Positions 56,910 to 64,000 of a DNA stretch of 64,000 nt are shown here, one piece after another; position 1 is the first letter of the stretch, and each line of letters begins with the position of its first letter. The stretch spans positions 62,001-126,000 of the forward strand of contig JBBDWL010000049.1 of assembly GCA_040902895.1 (NCBI GenBank), read 5' to 3'. This stretch comes from JALYRV01 sp040902895. GTDB lineage: Bacteria > Acidobacteriota > Vicinamibacteria > Vicinamibacterales > SCN-69-37. The translations under genes were made by a program, and so were the position numbers. The notes under the pieces are model-generated. The model was given only the letters and a program-made list of their open reading frames with translations. It was not told the DNA's origin and did no database searches.

Positions 56910-58612
56910 TGACCGGCTTTCTGCGCGCATGGGCGTGGCTGCGCTGGCGTACCTTCATGAACGCGATCGAGCGCAGCGAACGCGCGGATCGCCTCGCTCG
57001 ATTCTCACGCGCGATCGAGGCGCTCGGCCCGGTCGTCGTGGCCGTGATGATGATCCCGGCCGCCATCATGGCCTTGCTGTTCGGCATGGCAACGGGATAC
57101 GGACTGGGCAGCGGCGAAATGTGGGGCGTGCCCCTGATGCACGCGATGCGTATCGCGCTCTTCGTCGTGATCATCTTCACGGTGATGGGACCGATCGTGC
57201 TGCCGTCGGGCCGCGGGATCGCGTCGCTGCCGCGACTCCTGCTGCTGCCCGTACCGCACAAGGCGCTGTTTGCCGGAGAGCTGCTCGGCGGACTGGCCGA
57301 ACCCTGGACGCTGCTTGGTGCCATCGCCGTCGTGATGGTCGCGGTCGGCGCGCTGATGGCCGGCCACGTGGCGCTCGCGGTCGTCGCGGCCGCCGCCGCG
57401 GTCGCGCTCGTGATGGCGCTGCTCGCGATAGGGGCGTTGTGCGGCGCGCTGCTCCACGTGCTCATGCGCGACCGCAAGCGCGGGGAGTGGATCGTCGTGC
57501 TGTTCTTCACGCTGCTGCCGCTCGCGGCGATCGCACCCGCCCTGATCGCGGGCGCCGGCGTGCGCGGCGATGACTGGGAGGAGCAGTTCGAAGCGCGCGC
57601 GGAAGCCATGCTCGAGCAGCCGGGCAACGGCGCGCTCGCGCTCTTCCCTGGCGAGCTCTTTGTAGCCGCCGCGGCGCGCACCACCGGGGTATCGCCCGGC
57701 AGCGTTGCGATTCCCATTGCCGGCCTCGCGCTGATGACCACGGCATCGGTCATGGGCGGATGGACCCTCTGGAAAAGAACGATCGACCGCGGCGGGATTG
57801 CGCGCGGACGCTCGAAGGCCGCGACCGCAGGCGCGGGCCTGCCGTCATCGCTGGGGATGATGAAGACGCCGCGACGCGCGATCGCCTTCACGTTCCTCCA
57901 GCACGTGGTCCGTACCGCGCGCGGACGTACCACGGTGCTCCCGGCCATCATCATGACCGTCGTCTTCGCAGGTCTGGTTGGGGTGAAAGGTGGCGTGGTG
58001 ATTGGCGCCATTCCACTGCGTGATGGATTTGCCATCGGCGTCTTCGGCATGGTCATGGCGTTTCTGACCGTCGTGCAGCTGTGGATGAACCAGTTCGCGA
58101 TCGACAGGGCGGGCCTGACCATGCTGTGCGTGCAGCCATTGACGAGCGCGCAGATCCTGCGCGGCAAGATGGCGGGTACGGCGCTGCTGGTCGCCGTCCT
58201 GGCCGCGCTGCCATTCGGCGCCGGGCTGCTGGTCGGCACGCCGCGGCCTGTCGCCTACTGGCTGGTGCTCGTCCTCGGCAGCATCGCCGCATTCCTCGTC
58301 ATCGCCCCGTTCGCCGTCATCCTCTCAGCGGTCTTTCCAAAGCACGTCGACCTCGCAAGCATCGGACAGAAGAGCAATGCGCATGCGGCGGCAGGGTTTC
58401 TCGGCATGCTGGTGATCTTCGGATCGGCCGCACCAGGCATTGGCGCCGCGCTTTTCGGCTTCCGCATCATGCAAAGCCACTCCGCCGCGATGGGCCTCAC
58501 GGCGCTCTGGCTGCTGGTCGCAATCGCGCTGCACTGGGCGCTGTGGAGGCTTGCGGTCGCGACGTTCGAACGCCGCCGCGAATCACTGATTGCGGTCGCG
58601 AACGGGAGGTAG
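56909..58612 (+). CDS. ABC transporter permease of the exporter type
   Basis: The 567-residue protein has about 10-12 helices, including the N-terminal AIEALGPVVVAVMMIPAAIM, PLLLPVPHKALFAGELLGG-like loop and several C-terminal ones (AYWLVLVLGSIAAFLVIAPFAVIL). A coupling-type loop LMRDRKRGEWIVV and FLQHVVRTARGRTTVLPA are seen. It works with the ATPase just upstream (ATGA overlap). No known subfamily is recognised. Its stop abuts the GGGGAC-ended repeat element. Confidence 0.85.
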   Translation: MTGFLRAWAWLRWRTFMNAIERSERADRLARFSRAIEALGPVVVAVMMIPAAIMALLFGMATGYGLGSGEMWGVPLMHAMRIALFVVIIFTVMGPIVLPSGRGIASLPRLLLLPVPHKALFAGELLGGLAEPWTLLGAIAVVMVAVGALMAGHVALAVVAAAAAVALVMALLAIGALCGALLHVLMRDRKRGEWIVVLFFTLLPLAAIAPALIAGAGVRGDDWEEQFEARAEAMLEQPGNGALALFPGELFVAAAARTTGVSPGSVAIPIAGLALMTTASVMGGWTLWKRTIDRGGIARGRSKAATAGAGLPSSLGMMKTPRRAIAFTFLQHVVRTARGRTTVLPAIIMTVVFAGLVGVKGGVVIGAIPLRDGFAIGVFGMVMAFLTVVQLWMNQFAIDRAGLTMLCVQPLTSAQILRGKMAGTALLVAVLAALPFGAGLLVGTPRPVAYWLVLVLGSIAAFLVIAPFAVILSAVFPKHVDLASIGQKSNAHAAAGFLGMLVIFGSAAPGIGAALFGFRIMQSHSAAMGLTALWLLVAIALHWALWRLAVATFERRRESLIAVANGR

Positions 58613-58786
58613 GGGACGTTTAAAAGACACGGCAGGAGGTGTCATAAGACTCCTCCTGCTGTCAGTGGCAGGCTGGCTTTGGAAGGCCTTGTTCCCCCGC
58701 GGAGCGCGGAGGAGGTGGGTCGCCGCCGTTGGCGTGCCGACATCCTTCATAACAGCAACGCGGATGCCAGCTTTTTAAGCCCGTCC
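58612..58786. repeat. Structured repeat element with imperfect terminal inverted repeats
   Basis: It starts GGGGACGTTTAAAAG (58612-58626) and ends CTTTTTAAGCCCGTCC (58771-58786), which are imperfect complements. Inside is a hairpin at 58626-58663 with stems GCAGGAGG and CCTCCTGC and loop around ATAA. GAGGTGGGT (58712-58720) can also pair with ACCCACCTC (58811-58819) beyond its right end. The right end resembles the palindrome arms at 8577-8646. This suggests a MITE/REP-type element or a structured RNA before the oxidoreductase gene. No protein-coding gene is evident in 58613-58846. Confidence 0.5.
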
Positions 58787-58846
58787 ATGGGCGAATAAGG
58801 GCAACTCGCTACCCACCTCAGCCCGTTTCTTGCACTGGGCGGCCGC

Positions 58847-60385
58847 ATGGCGACACATGACTCGGTTTGGCGGGACGGCTACGAGCGCACTCCGAATCCC
58901 CCTTTGAAGCGCGATTTGACGGCCGATGTCTGCGTGGTGGGTGCGGGCATCGCGGGCCTGTCGGCCGCGGTCGAAGCGGCGCTCGCTGGTCTGAGCGTCG
59001 TGGTGCTCGAGGCGACCGCCGTGGGCGCCGGCGAAACGAGCATGACCAGCGCGCACCTCACGAACGTCTTCGACACCGGCCTGACCTACGTCGAACGCCA
59101 CGCGGGGCTCGAGTCGACCCGGCTCGCCGCCAATGCCCACATGGCGGCGATCGAGCGGATCCAGGAGTTGTCGACCGAGCACCGCATTGCATCGCAGTTC
59201 CGCCGCGTCAACGGCTACCTGTTCGCGCACGATGCCTCAGCGAACGCCGGCATCGATGAGGAGCTCGACGTCGCCGAGCGATGCAACGTCGCGTTGTGGA
59301 AGCCCGTACGGCTCGACGCATCACCCGTCGGTCCGAAAGGACGCGCGGCGCTCCGGTTCCCGAACCAGGGCATTTTTCATCCGCTGGCCCACCTGCACGG
59401 TCTGGTGCGCGTGCTGGAAGCGAACGGCGGGCAGCTCTTCGAAGGCAACCGCGTGAACGCCGTCCATTCGGGTGAACCGGGCCGCGTCGAAACGTCAACA
59501 GGTCCGGCCGTCACCGCGCGCTTCATCGTCGTCGCCACCAACAGCCCGATGAACGATCTCGTCGCCATGCACACGAAACAGGCGCCGTATCACACGTATG
59601 TCGTCGGCATGCCGGTGCCGGCCGGCTCGGTCGAGCCGGCGTTGTATTGGGATACCGAGGAGCCGTTTCACTATGTCCGCCTGTTGCCCGGCGGCGCGCC
59701 CGGCGGCGCCGATGTGCTGATTGTGGGTGGAGAGGATCACAAGACGGCGCACGAATCAGACTGCGACAGCCGGTGGAAGAAGCTCGAGACATGGGCGCGC
59801 CGCCACTTCCCCGACGCAGGTGATGCGGCGTGGAAATGGTCGGGACAAGTCATGAATTCCATCGACGGCCTCGGCTACTTCGGCAGAAATCCGATGGACT
59901 CGCCCAATGTGTTCATTGCGACCGGCGACACCGGCATGGGACTGACCGGCGGCACGCTCGCCGGCATGATCATCCGGGACCTGATCCTCGATCGCCCGAA
60001 TCCCTATGCCGCCGTCTTCGATCCGTCGCGGAAACCGGTGACCGCGGTCTCGGAGTTCGTCAAGGAGCAAGTCGACGTCGCCGTGCAGTACGCCGACTGG
60101 GTCACACCGGGCGAGGTCGAAGACGTCAACGAGATCAAGCTCAACTCCGGCGCCGTCGTGCGACGCGGCGGGCGGAAATTCGCCGCCTCACGCGGCGAAG
60201 ACGGCAAGCTCACATGCGTTTCGGCCGTTTGCACTCATCTCGGATGCATCGTCGGCTGGAATCCCGCGGCATCAACGTGGGACTGCCCCTGCCACGGATC
60301 GCGCTTCCGCACCGACGGCAGCGTCATCCATGGGCCCGCCTCGCGGCCACTGGAACAAGTCGAGGAATCAGAATGTAAAGCGTAA
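58847..60385 (+). CDS. FAD-dependent oxidoreductase with C-terminal Rieske domain
   Basis: The 512-residue protein joins a DAO-type flavoprotein (DVCVVGAGIAGLSAAVEAALAG, dinucleotide-binding GxGxxG; VFIATGDTGMGLTGGTLAGM near the end) to a C-terminal Rieske [2Fe-2S] domain (CTHLGCIVGWNPAASTWDCP, CHGSRF). Cys and His ligands CTHLGC...CPCHG are complete. It probably oxidises an amine or amino acid and passes electrons to the Rieske centre. The start could also be a later codon; ATG at 58847 is accepted. The stop is 9 nt from the convergent SDR gene. Confidence 0.93.
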   Translation: MATHDSVWRDGYERTPNPPLKRDLTADVCVVGAGIAGLSAAVEAALAGLSVVVLEATAVGAGETSMTSAHLTNVFDTGLTYVERHAGLESTRLAANAHMAAIERIQELSTEHRIASQFRRVNGYLFAHDASANAGIDEELDVAERCNVALWKPVRLDASPVGPKGRAALRFPNQGIFHPLAHLHGLVRVLEANGGQLFEGNRVNAVHSGEPGRVETSTGPAVTARFIVVATNSPMNDLVAMHTKQAPYHTYVVGMPVPAGSVEPALYWDTEEPFHYVRLLPGGAPGGADVLIVGGEDHKTAHESDCDSRWKKLETWARRHFPDAGDAAWKWSGQVMNSIDGLGYFGRNPMDSPNVFIATGDTGMGLTGGTLAGMIIRDLILDRPNPYAAVFDPSRKPVTAVSEFVKEQVDVAVQYADWVTPGEVEDVNEIKLNSGAVVRRGGRKFAASRGEDGKLTCVSAVCTHLGCIVGWNPAASTWDCPCHGSRFRTDGSVIHGPASRPLEQVEESECKA

Positions 60386-60393
60386 ATCCGTCT

Positions 60394-61275
60394 TCAACCC
60401 GCTGTGGTTTCGCCGCCCAGCAGCGTAAGCACTTCGCCGGTGATGTAGCTCGAATCGGCGTCGGACGCGAAGAAGACAAACGCCGGCGCCACTTCTTCCG
60501 GCTGCGCAGGTCGCTTCATCGGTGTGCCGGCGCCGAACGTCGCAACCTCCGCGGGAGTTTTGTTGTCGGAAGGGTTGAGCGGCGTCCAGACCGGGCCAGG
60601 CGCGACGCAGTTGACGCGGATCCCCTTCTCCACCAGATTCTGCGCGAGTGATTTTGTGAACGCGTGAATCGCGCCCTTCGTGGCCGAGTAATCGAGCAGC
60701 TCCTTGCTCCCCTCGAGACCGGTAATCGAGCCGCAGTTGATGATCGCCGAGCCGCGCTTCAGGTGCGTGATCGCGGCCTTCGCCATGTAGAAGTAGCCGT
60801 AGATGTTGGTGCGGAACGTCTGGTCCCACTGCTGTTCCGTGATGTCCTCGAGACCTTTCTGGCGGTTTTGGTACGCGGCGTTGTTGACGAGGAGATCCAG
60901 CGCCCCGAGCCCGCTGACCGTCGCCTCCACGGCATCCCTGCAAAAGGCCGGATCCGACACGTCGCCCGGAAGCAGCAGCGCGCGGCGGCCCGCCTTCTCG
61001 ATGGCAACAGCGGTCTCTTCGGCGTCAGATTGCTCTTCGGGCAGATAGACGATCGCGACATCGGCGCCTTCTCGGGCAAACATCACGGCCACCGCGCGTC
61101 CGATGCCTGAGTCGCCGCCGGTGATCAGCGCGACTTTGTCTTCGAGCTTGCCTGCCGGCTTATACGCCGTCGCCTTGTAACGGGGCCGGGGATCGAGCTC
61201 CGATTCGATCCCCGGCTTTTCCTGATGCTGCTTCGGAAATGGCGGCTTCGGTTCGCGATCGGCAATCGTTCCCAT
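60394..61275 (-). CDS. Short-chain dehydrogenase/reductase (general stress type)
   Basis: The 293-residue SDR has the N-terminal extension KPPFPKQHQEKPGIESELDP typical of GSP39/YghA-like enzymes, then ALITGGDSGIGRAVA (NAD(P)-binding TGxxxGIG), LVNNAAY and the catalytic Ser in CGSITGLEG and YSATK. It oxidises or reduces an unknown alcohol or aldehyde. The ATG overlaps the stop of the M48 peptidase gene (ATGA at 61275), so both lie in one leftward operon. Confidence 0.92.
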   Translation of the reverse strand: MGTIADREPKPPFPKQHQEKPGIESELDPRPRYKATAYKPAGKLEDKVALITGGDSGIGRAVAVMFAREGADVAIVYLPEEQSDAEETAVAIEKAGRRALLLPGDVSDPAFCRDAVEATVSGLGALDLLVNNAAYQNRQKGLEDITEQQWDQTFRTNIYGYFYMAKAAITHLKRGSAIINCGSITGLEGSKELLDYSATKGAIHAFTKSLAQNLVEKGIRVNCVAPGPVWTPLNPSDNKTPAEVATFGAGTPMKRPAQPEEVAPAFVFFASDADSSYITGEVLTLLGGETTAG

Positions 61276-62102
61276 CAGCGTGACGCTCTCATCGTGCGCA
61301 TCGACGGCGCGGGCGCGAGCCGATTGAGGCGGCTCTTTACCTGGCGGAATGCCTGGCTGTCGCGCGTGCCGGTCGCGCCCACCCGGCGAACGGTCGATTG
61401 CAAACGCGTGACTCGCTCGGCCGGAGCTGGATGCGAGGACAGGAATGTCTGCACCGATCCAGGATCGCGGCCGGCCTGCGCCCGCAGAATCTGCATGAAC
61501 TCGACCATGCCGTTGGGATTCCAGCCCGCCCGCTTCATGATCTGCGCGCCGACTTCGTCGGCCTCCCGCTCGTCGTCGCGGCTGAATTTCAGCATGTAGC
61601 CCTGGGCCGCAAGGCCGCCGGCGATCTGCGCGATCTGCCCTCCGCGATCGTTGCCGACAATCGCCCCCAGCAGGCCGAGCAGGCCGTTGGCAATGAGGCC
61701 TTTCGTCATCTGCGAGGCGGCATGGCGCTGCGCGATGTGCGCGATTTCATGTGCCAGCACGCCGGCGACCTGCGATTCATTCTGCGCCGACGACAACGCG
61801 CCGCGATGAATCCAGACCGGCCCGCCCGGCAGCGCAAACGCGTTGATCTCGCGGAAGTTCGCGACGTCGAAACTATAGGGATACCGTGGTCCCGTCGCCT
61901 GCCGGACGAGACGCGCGCCGACGCTGTCGACGTACCTGTTCACGGTGCCATCGTTGACGACCGGCACGTCGCGCTTGATCTGCCGCTGCGCTTCGCGGCC
62001 GATCTGCACTTCCTGATTGACCGACACGAGCTGCGGCCCGGCGCCCATCAACAGCACGGATGAGACCGCAACAGCCGAGATGGTTCTGATGCTGTATTTC
62101 AT
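61275..62102 (-). CDS. M48-family metallopeptidase (secreted)
   Basis: The 275-residue protein has a signal peptide (TISAVAVSSVLLMGAGPQL), the zinc motif in VLAHEIAHIAQRHAA (HExxH) and the third ligand in DEREADEVG. It is of the BepA/YcaL/LoiP type, which cuts misfolded envelope proteins. The ATG at 62102 has AGAGGAAC upstream. Its stop overlaps the SDR start. A leftward YihY-type gene lies upstream, with 88 nt between them. Confidence 0.92.
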   Translation of the reverse strand: MKYSIRTISAVAVSSVLLMGAGPQLVSVNQEVQIGREAQRQIKRDVPVVNDGTVNRYVDSVGARLVRQATGPRYPYSFDVANFREINAFALPGGPVWIHRGALSSAQNESQVAGVLAHEIAHIAQRHAASQMTKGLIANGLLGLLGAIVGNDRGGQIAQIAGGLAAQGYMLKFSRDDEREADEVGAQIMKRAGWNPNGMVEFMQILRAQAGRDPGSVQTFLSSHPAPAERVTRLQSTVRRVGATGTRDSQAFRQVKSRLNRLAPAPSMRTMRASR

Positions 62103-62190
62103 GATGACTGTTCCTCTCGAGGTCGGGCACTGGCGCACACGGCCGTCGGGATAGAGACACCAGTGATCAAGGAACGTGCCGCACCCGGGT

Positions 62191-63072
62191 TCAGACGCGC
62201 GGGCTTGGCGCCGCGGGAATTTCGTCGGGACGATGCCGGCGGAGCCGGGCATAGGCGGCAGAGACCTCTGCACCGAACAGCAGGATGACCGCGGAAAGGT
62301 ACACCCAGATGAGGAAGACCACCACGAACTGAACGCCGCCGTGGATGCTGAACTTCGACATGTCTTTCACGTAGTACGAGAAAAGCGCGAGCGCGCCTCG
62401 CCACATGAAGCCGGCGAGAAAGGCGCCAATCCACACGTCGCGGAAGTGCACCTTCGCATTCGGCACGAAGTAATAGATGAGCCCTGTAATGCCGACGAAG
62501 AGCACCGTTGTCGACCACTGCAGAATCAATCCCCGCAGCACTTCGAGACCGGGTGCGCGCGCGAGCACGTGCGCGAACCATCCGGTGCCGGCGATGTTGA
62601 TGGCGCTCACCAGCAGCAGTCCGATGAGCAGCAGCACGCTGGCCGCGACCAGCATGATGAACGAGACGAGCTTGTGTTTCAGATAACTCGGCTGCCGGTC
62701 GACGCCCCATGCGTGATTGATCGCAGACGTCAGGGCGCCGAAGACCCCCATCGAGGCCCATATCAGCAGCAGCGCTCCTCCGACACCAATGCGAAACGGC
62801 GACGTCTGCAGCTCCTGGAGCTGGTCCCTGACGAACGGGAACTCGGTCGGGAAGTAGCTGAAGACGAACGCGAGAACCTTCGAGGTCTCACCGCCGGGCA
62901 CGGTGACGCCACCCAGGATCGACAGCGCGAGCAGCAAAAAAGGAAAGAGCGAGAGAAGGGAGTAGTACGAAATGGAGGCGGCGAACGTCAGGTCGTCGCT
63001 GCGATAGAAATCAACGCTGCCTTTGACGACCGAGAGGCCGCCAAGTCGAACTTCGCGCCAGATGCGGCGCAT
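62191..63072 (-). CDS. YihY/UPF0761-family membrane protein
   Basis: The 293-residue protein has about six helices and the family motif SDDLTFAASISYYSLLSLFPFLL near the start, then LLLIWASMGVFGALTSAINHAWG, VLLLIGLLLVSAI and the conserved FVPNAKVHFRDVWIGAFLAG. These proteins were once called ribonuclease BN, but they are probably transporters or lipid-related. The start is uncertain: ATG at 63072, or TTG at 63093 with 7 more residues. Confidence 0.9.
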   Translation of the reverse strand: MRRIWREVRLGGLSVVKGSVDFYRSDDLTFAASISYYSLLSLFPFLLLALSILGGVTVPGGETSKVLAFVFSYFPTEFPFVRDQLQELQTSPFRIGVGGALLLIWASMGVFGALTSAINHAWGVDRQPSYLKHKLVSFIMLVAASVLLLIGLLLVSAINIAGTGWFAHVLARAPGLEVLRGLILQWSTTVLFVGITGLIYYFVPNAKVHFRDVWIGAFLAGFMWRGALALFSYYVKDMSKFSIHGGVQFVVVFLIWVYLSAVILLFGAEVSAAYARLRRHRPDEIPAAPSPRV

Positions 63073-63103
63073 CCAGCGCCGAAGGAGCAACACAGATCAC
63101 GAT

Positions 63104-63131
63104 GATAAGGGGACACGTGCGTCCCCTTATC
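63104..63131. repeat. 11-bp perfect palindrome ending in GGGGAC/GTCCCC
   Basis: GATAAGGGGAC (63104-63114) and GTCCCCTTATC (63121-63131) are perfect complements around the loop ACGTGC. A T5 run follows on the plus strand (63133-63137). It lies between the small-membrane-protein stop (63141) and the YihY gene start, and has the same GGGGAC core as the 8577-8646 element. Confidence 0.7.
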
Positions 63132-63140
63132 CTTTTTCCG

Positions 63141-63335
63141 CTAGGCCTGCCGGGTGTGACGCCAGGCGCTGCCGGCTTCCTTCGCCAGCCAGGGCCCGCC
63201 GGCGACAAGCGCCGTACGGCCAAGCTTGAAGGCGGTCTTCCGCAGCACTGGGACCCTGAGCACCAGCAGGGCCGCGGCAAATCCCGCGACCCCGAGGATG
63301 ATATTCGCCGTCTTCTCTGCGTTTTCTCTGGTCAT
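63141..63335 (-). CDS. Small membrane protein of unknown function
   Basis: The 64-residue protein has one or two hydrophobic segments (IILGVAGFAAALLVLRVPVL) and a positively charged remainder with LGRTALVAGGPWLAKEAG. No known motif is seen. It is 6 nt downstream of the YtxH-type gene and is probably co-transcribed with it, possibly as part of an envelope-stress operon. Confidence 0.6.
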   Translation of the reverse strand: MTRENAEKTANIILGVAGFAAALLVLRVPVLRKTAFKLGRTALVAGGPWLAKEAGSAWRHTRQA

Positions 63336-63341
63336 GACGCC

Positions 63342-63710
63342 TTAGAACTCGGTGCTGGTCGACGGCGTGTCGAGCCCGCCGGTCGAATAGCCCGACGTGC
63401 CGGCCGTGCCGCCCGCGAACGAGCCACCCGATTCGTAGGTGCCGCCTGCGCCGGTGGGCCCCGTCGCGGTGCCCGATCCCGAGCGGTTATAGAGGTTCGT
63501 GACTTTGCTCGACGCCGCCGAATACCCTTCGGCCGCGCGCTCGCGCAGCTTCGACGCTGTGTCGCCCAGCTGGGTGCGCAGCTCCGAGCCCGCGCGCGGC
63601 GCGAGCAGCATGCCGAGTCCGGCCCCGAGCACCGCGCCGGCGATCAACCCCATCATGAACGCTCCGCCGCTGCCGCCCTCATCATCGAAACGATCGTATT
63701 CGTACGCCAT
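63342..63710 (-). CDS. YtxH-domain protein
   Basis: The 122-residue protein begins with a short charged stretch, then the glycine-rich helix GAFMMGLIAGAVLGAGLGMLLAP, and continues RAGSELRTQLGDTASKLRERAAEGYSAAS, the classical YtxH signature (LLAPxxG followed by amphipathic helix). The tail is Gly/Ser/Thr-rich. YtxH proteins are linked to general stress responses. It stands next to a related coiled-coil protein gene upstream. Confidence 0.85.
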   Translation of the reverse strand: MAYEYDRFDDEGGSGGAFMMGLIAGAVLGAGLGMLLAPRAGSELRTQLGDTASKLRERAAEGYSAASSKVTNLYNRSGSGTATGPTGAGGTYESGGSFAGGTAGTSGYSTGGLDTPSTSTEF

Positions 63711-64000
63711 TTACAAACCTCCCTCTTGGACTCTGCGGGTCTCTTCGTGGTGAACATGCCCGCCCGCCGGTTCCGTGCGCGGCACGTGCGTGGACTCGCG
63801 GGCAAAGCGTGAATGATGCCGGTGGCCGCTGCCTTCACCGGTCGTAAGCGCGTTGACGATGAGCGAGCGGATGCTCGTGACCGCATCCGAGACGCGGTGC
63901 ACCGAGTCGGCGACCGTCGATTTCACGCCGGTGGTGGTGTGGTTCACGCGGTTGACGGTTTCGTCAATGACGGCTTCGAACTTCTCGGCGCGGTGCTGCA
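63711..64000 (-). CDS. Small coiled-coil stress-type protein, 5' end beyond the window
   Basis: The open frame runs leftward from the window end to a stop at 63711. It reads QHRAEKFEAVIDETVNRVNH, then TTTGVKSTVADSVHRVSDAV and a His/Gly/Arg-rich tail. Regular hydrophobic heptads suggest a helical protein that may bind membranes, as is often seen near YtxH genes. A GTG at 63947 is the first start inside the window, but the frame continues upstream, so the real start is probably outside. The stop is immediately followed by the YtxH gene start. Confidence 0.6.
   Translation of the reverse strand, partial: QHRAEKFEAVIDETVNRVNHTTTGVKSTVADSVHRVSDAVTSIRSLIVNALTTGEGSGHRHHSRFARESTHVPRTEPAGGHVHHEETRRVQEGGL

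Noticed and set aside
58590..58778. Short open frame in the spacer after the ABC permease
   Set aside because: It lies across the structured repeat element and has no ribosome site or similarity.

Overview
The window is a GC-rich bacterial chromosome segment from a draft assembly. It contains one run of 100 Ns at 52160-52259, with an identical 55-base sequence on each side. The best guess is an Acidobacteriota member, possibly Vicinamibacteria (subgroup 6). The reasons are the VWFA protein of the acidobacterial type at 3269-4108, several TonB-family and small secreted proteins of the kind common in that phylum, dense packing with ATGA-type overlaps, and mixed RND/Mac efflux operons. This placement is an inference; there is no rRNA or phylogenetic marker set here apart from the tail of groL.

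Layout. 1-4309: the 3' end of groL, a 9-bp tandem repeat and a terminator, then a leftward block (TonB-family protein, membrane protein, PHP phosphoesterase), a stress-type protein, a VWFA protein, and tatA on the plus strand. 4306-8574: rnr-selB, leftward; SelB implies that the cell uses selenocysteine. 8577-8646: a 24-bp perfect palindrome in the divergent space between rnr and an ECF sigma factor. 8663-10502: sigma factor, putative anti-sigma and a secreted protein. 10524-12465: glycerate kinase and two small proteins. 12566-17213: pckA-gatB-ftsE-ftsX, leftward. 17350-19862: a second ECF sigma/anti-sigma pair and ispH with a repeat-extended C terminus. 19991-30811: an efflux superoperon (Spy-like, TolC-like, RND adaptor, RND pump, MacA-like, MacB-like ATPase and permease, small secreted protein). 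30892-32187: folK, a helical protein and a DksA/TraR-type regulator. 32278-36315: the tesA-ybbA-ybbP-like set. 36331-41340: peptidase M24, small proteins, a nucleotidyltransferase, a metallophosphoesterase, an L,D-transpeptidase and an M23 peptidase. 41390-45932: a third ECF sigma/anti-sigma unit with a DUF4097 protein, an APC transporter and an aminotransferase. 45909-47311: an SPFH-NfeD pair. 47402-49356: a secreted protein overlapping a beta-barrel gene that has two in-frame TGA codons. 49378-52018: Cu-type P-ATPase, tRNA-Leu and a small membrane protein. 52103-58612: a small protein spanning the gap, a hydratase, a YyaL-type thioredoxin protein, a PfpI/DJ-1 protein and an ABC exporter. 58612-64000: a structured repeat element, a FAD/Rieske oxidoreductase, an SDR, an M48 peptidase, a YihY-type protein and small envelope proteins.

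Main discovery candidate. At 48373-49356 a signal peptide is followed by TGA-Ala-Gly-TGA-Ser-Asn-Pro and then, in the same frame, by about 300 codons of a beta-barrel-like protein. A small hairpin 17 nt after the second TGA has the geometry expected of a bacterial SECIS element, and selB lies in the same window. I read this as a secreted or outer-membrane selenoprotein with a Sec-x-x-Sec (UxxU) motif, which ordinary gene calling would split or truncate.

A second theme is short repeats. There are 9-mer tandem arrays starting at stop codons, word-like repeats between genes, palindromes ending in GGGGAC, and a palindromic insertion inside a coding region.
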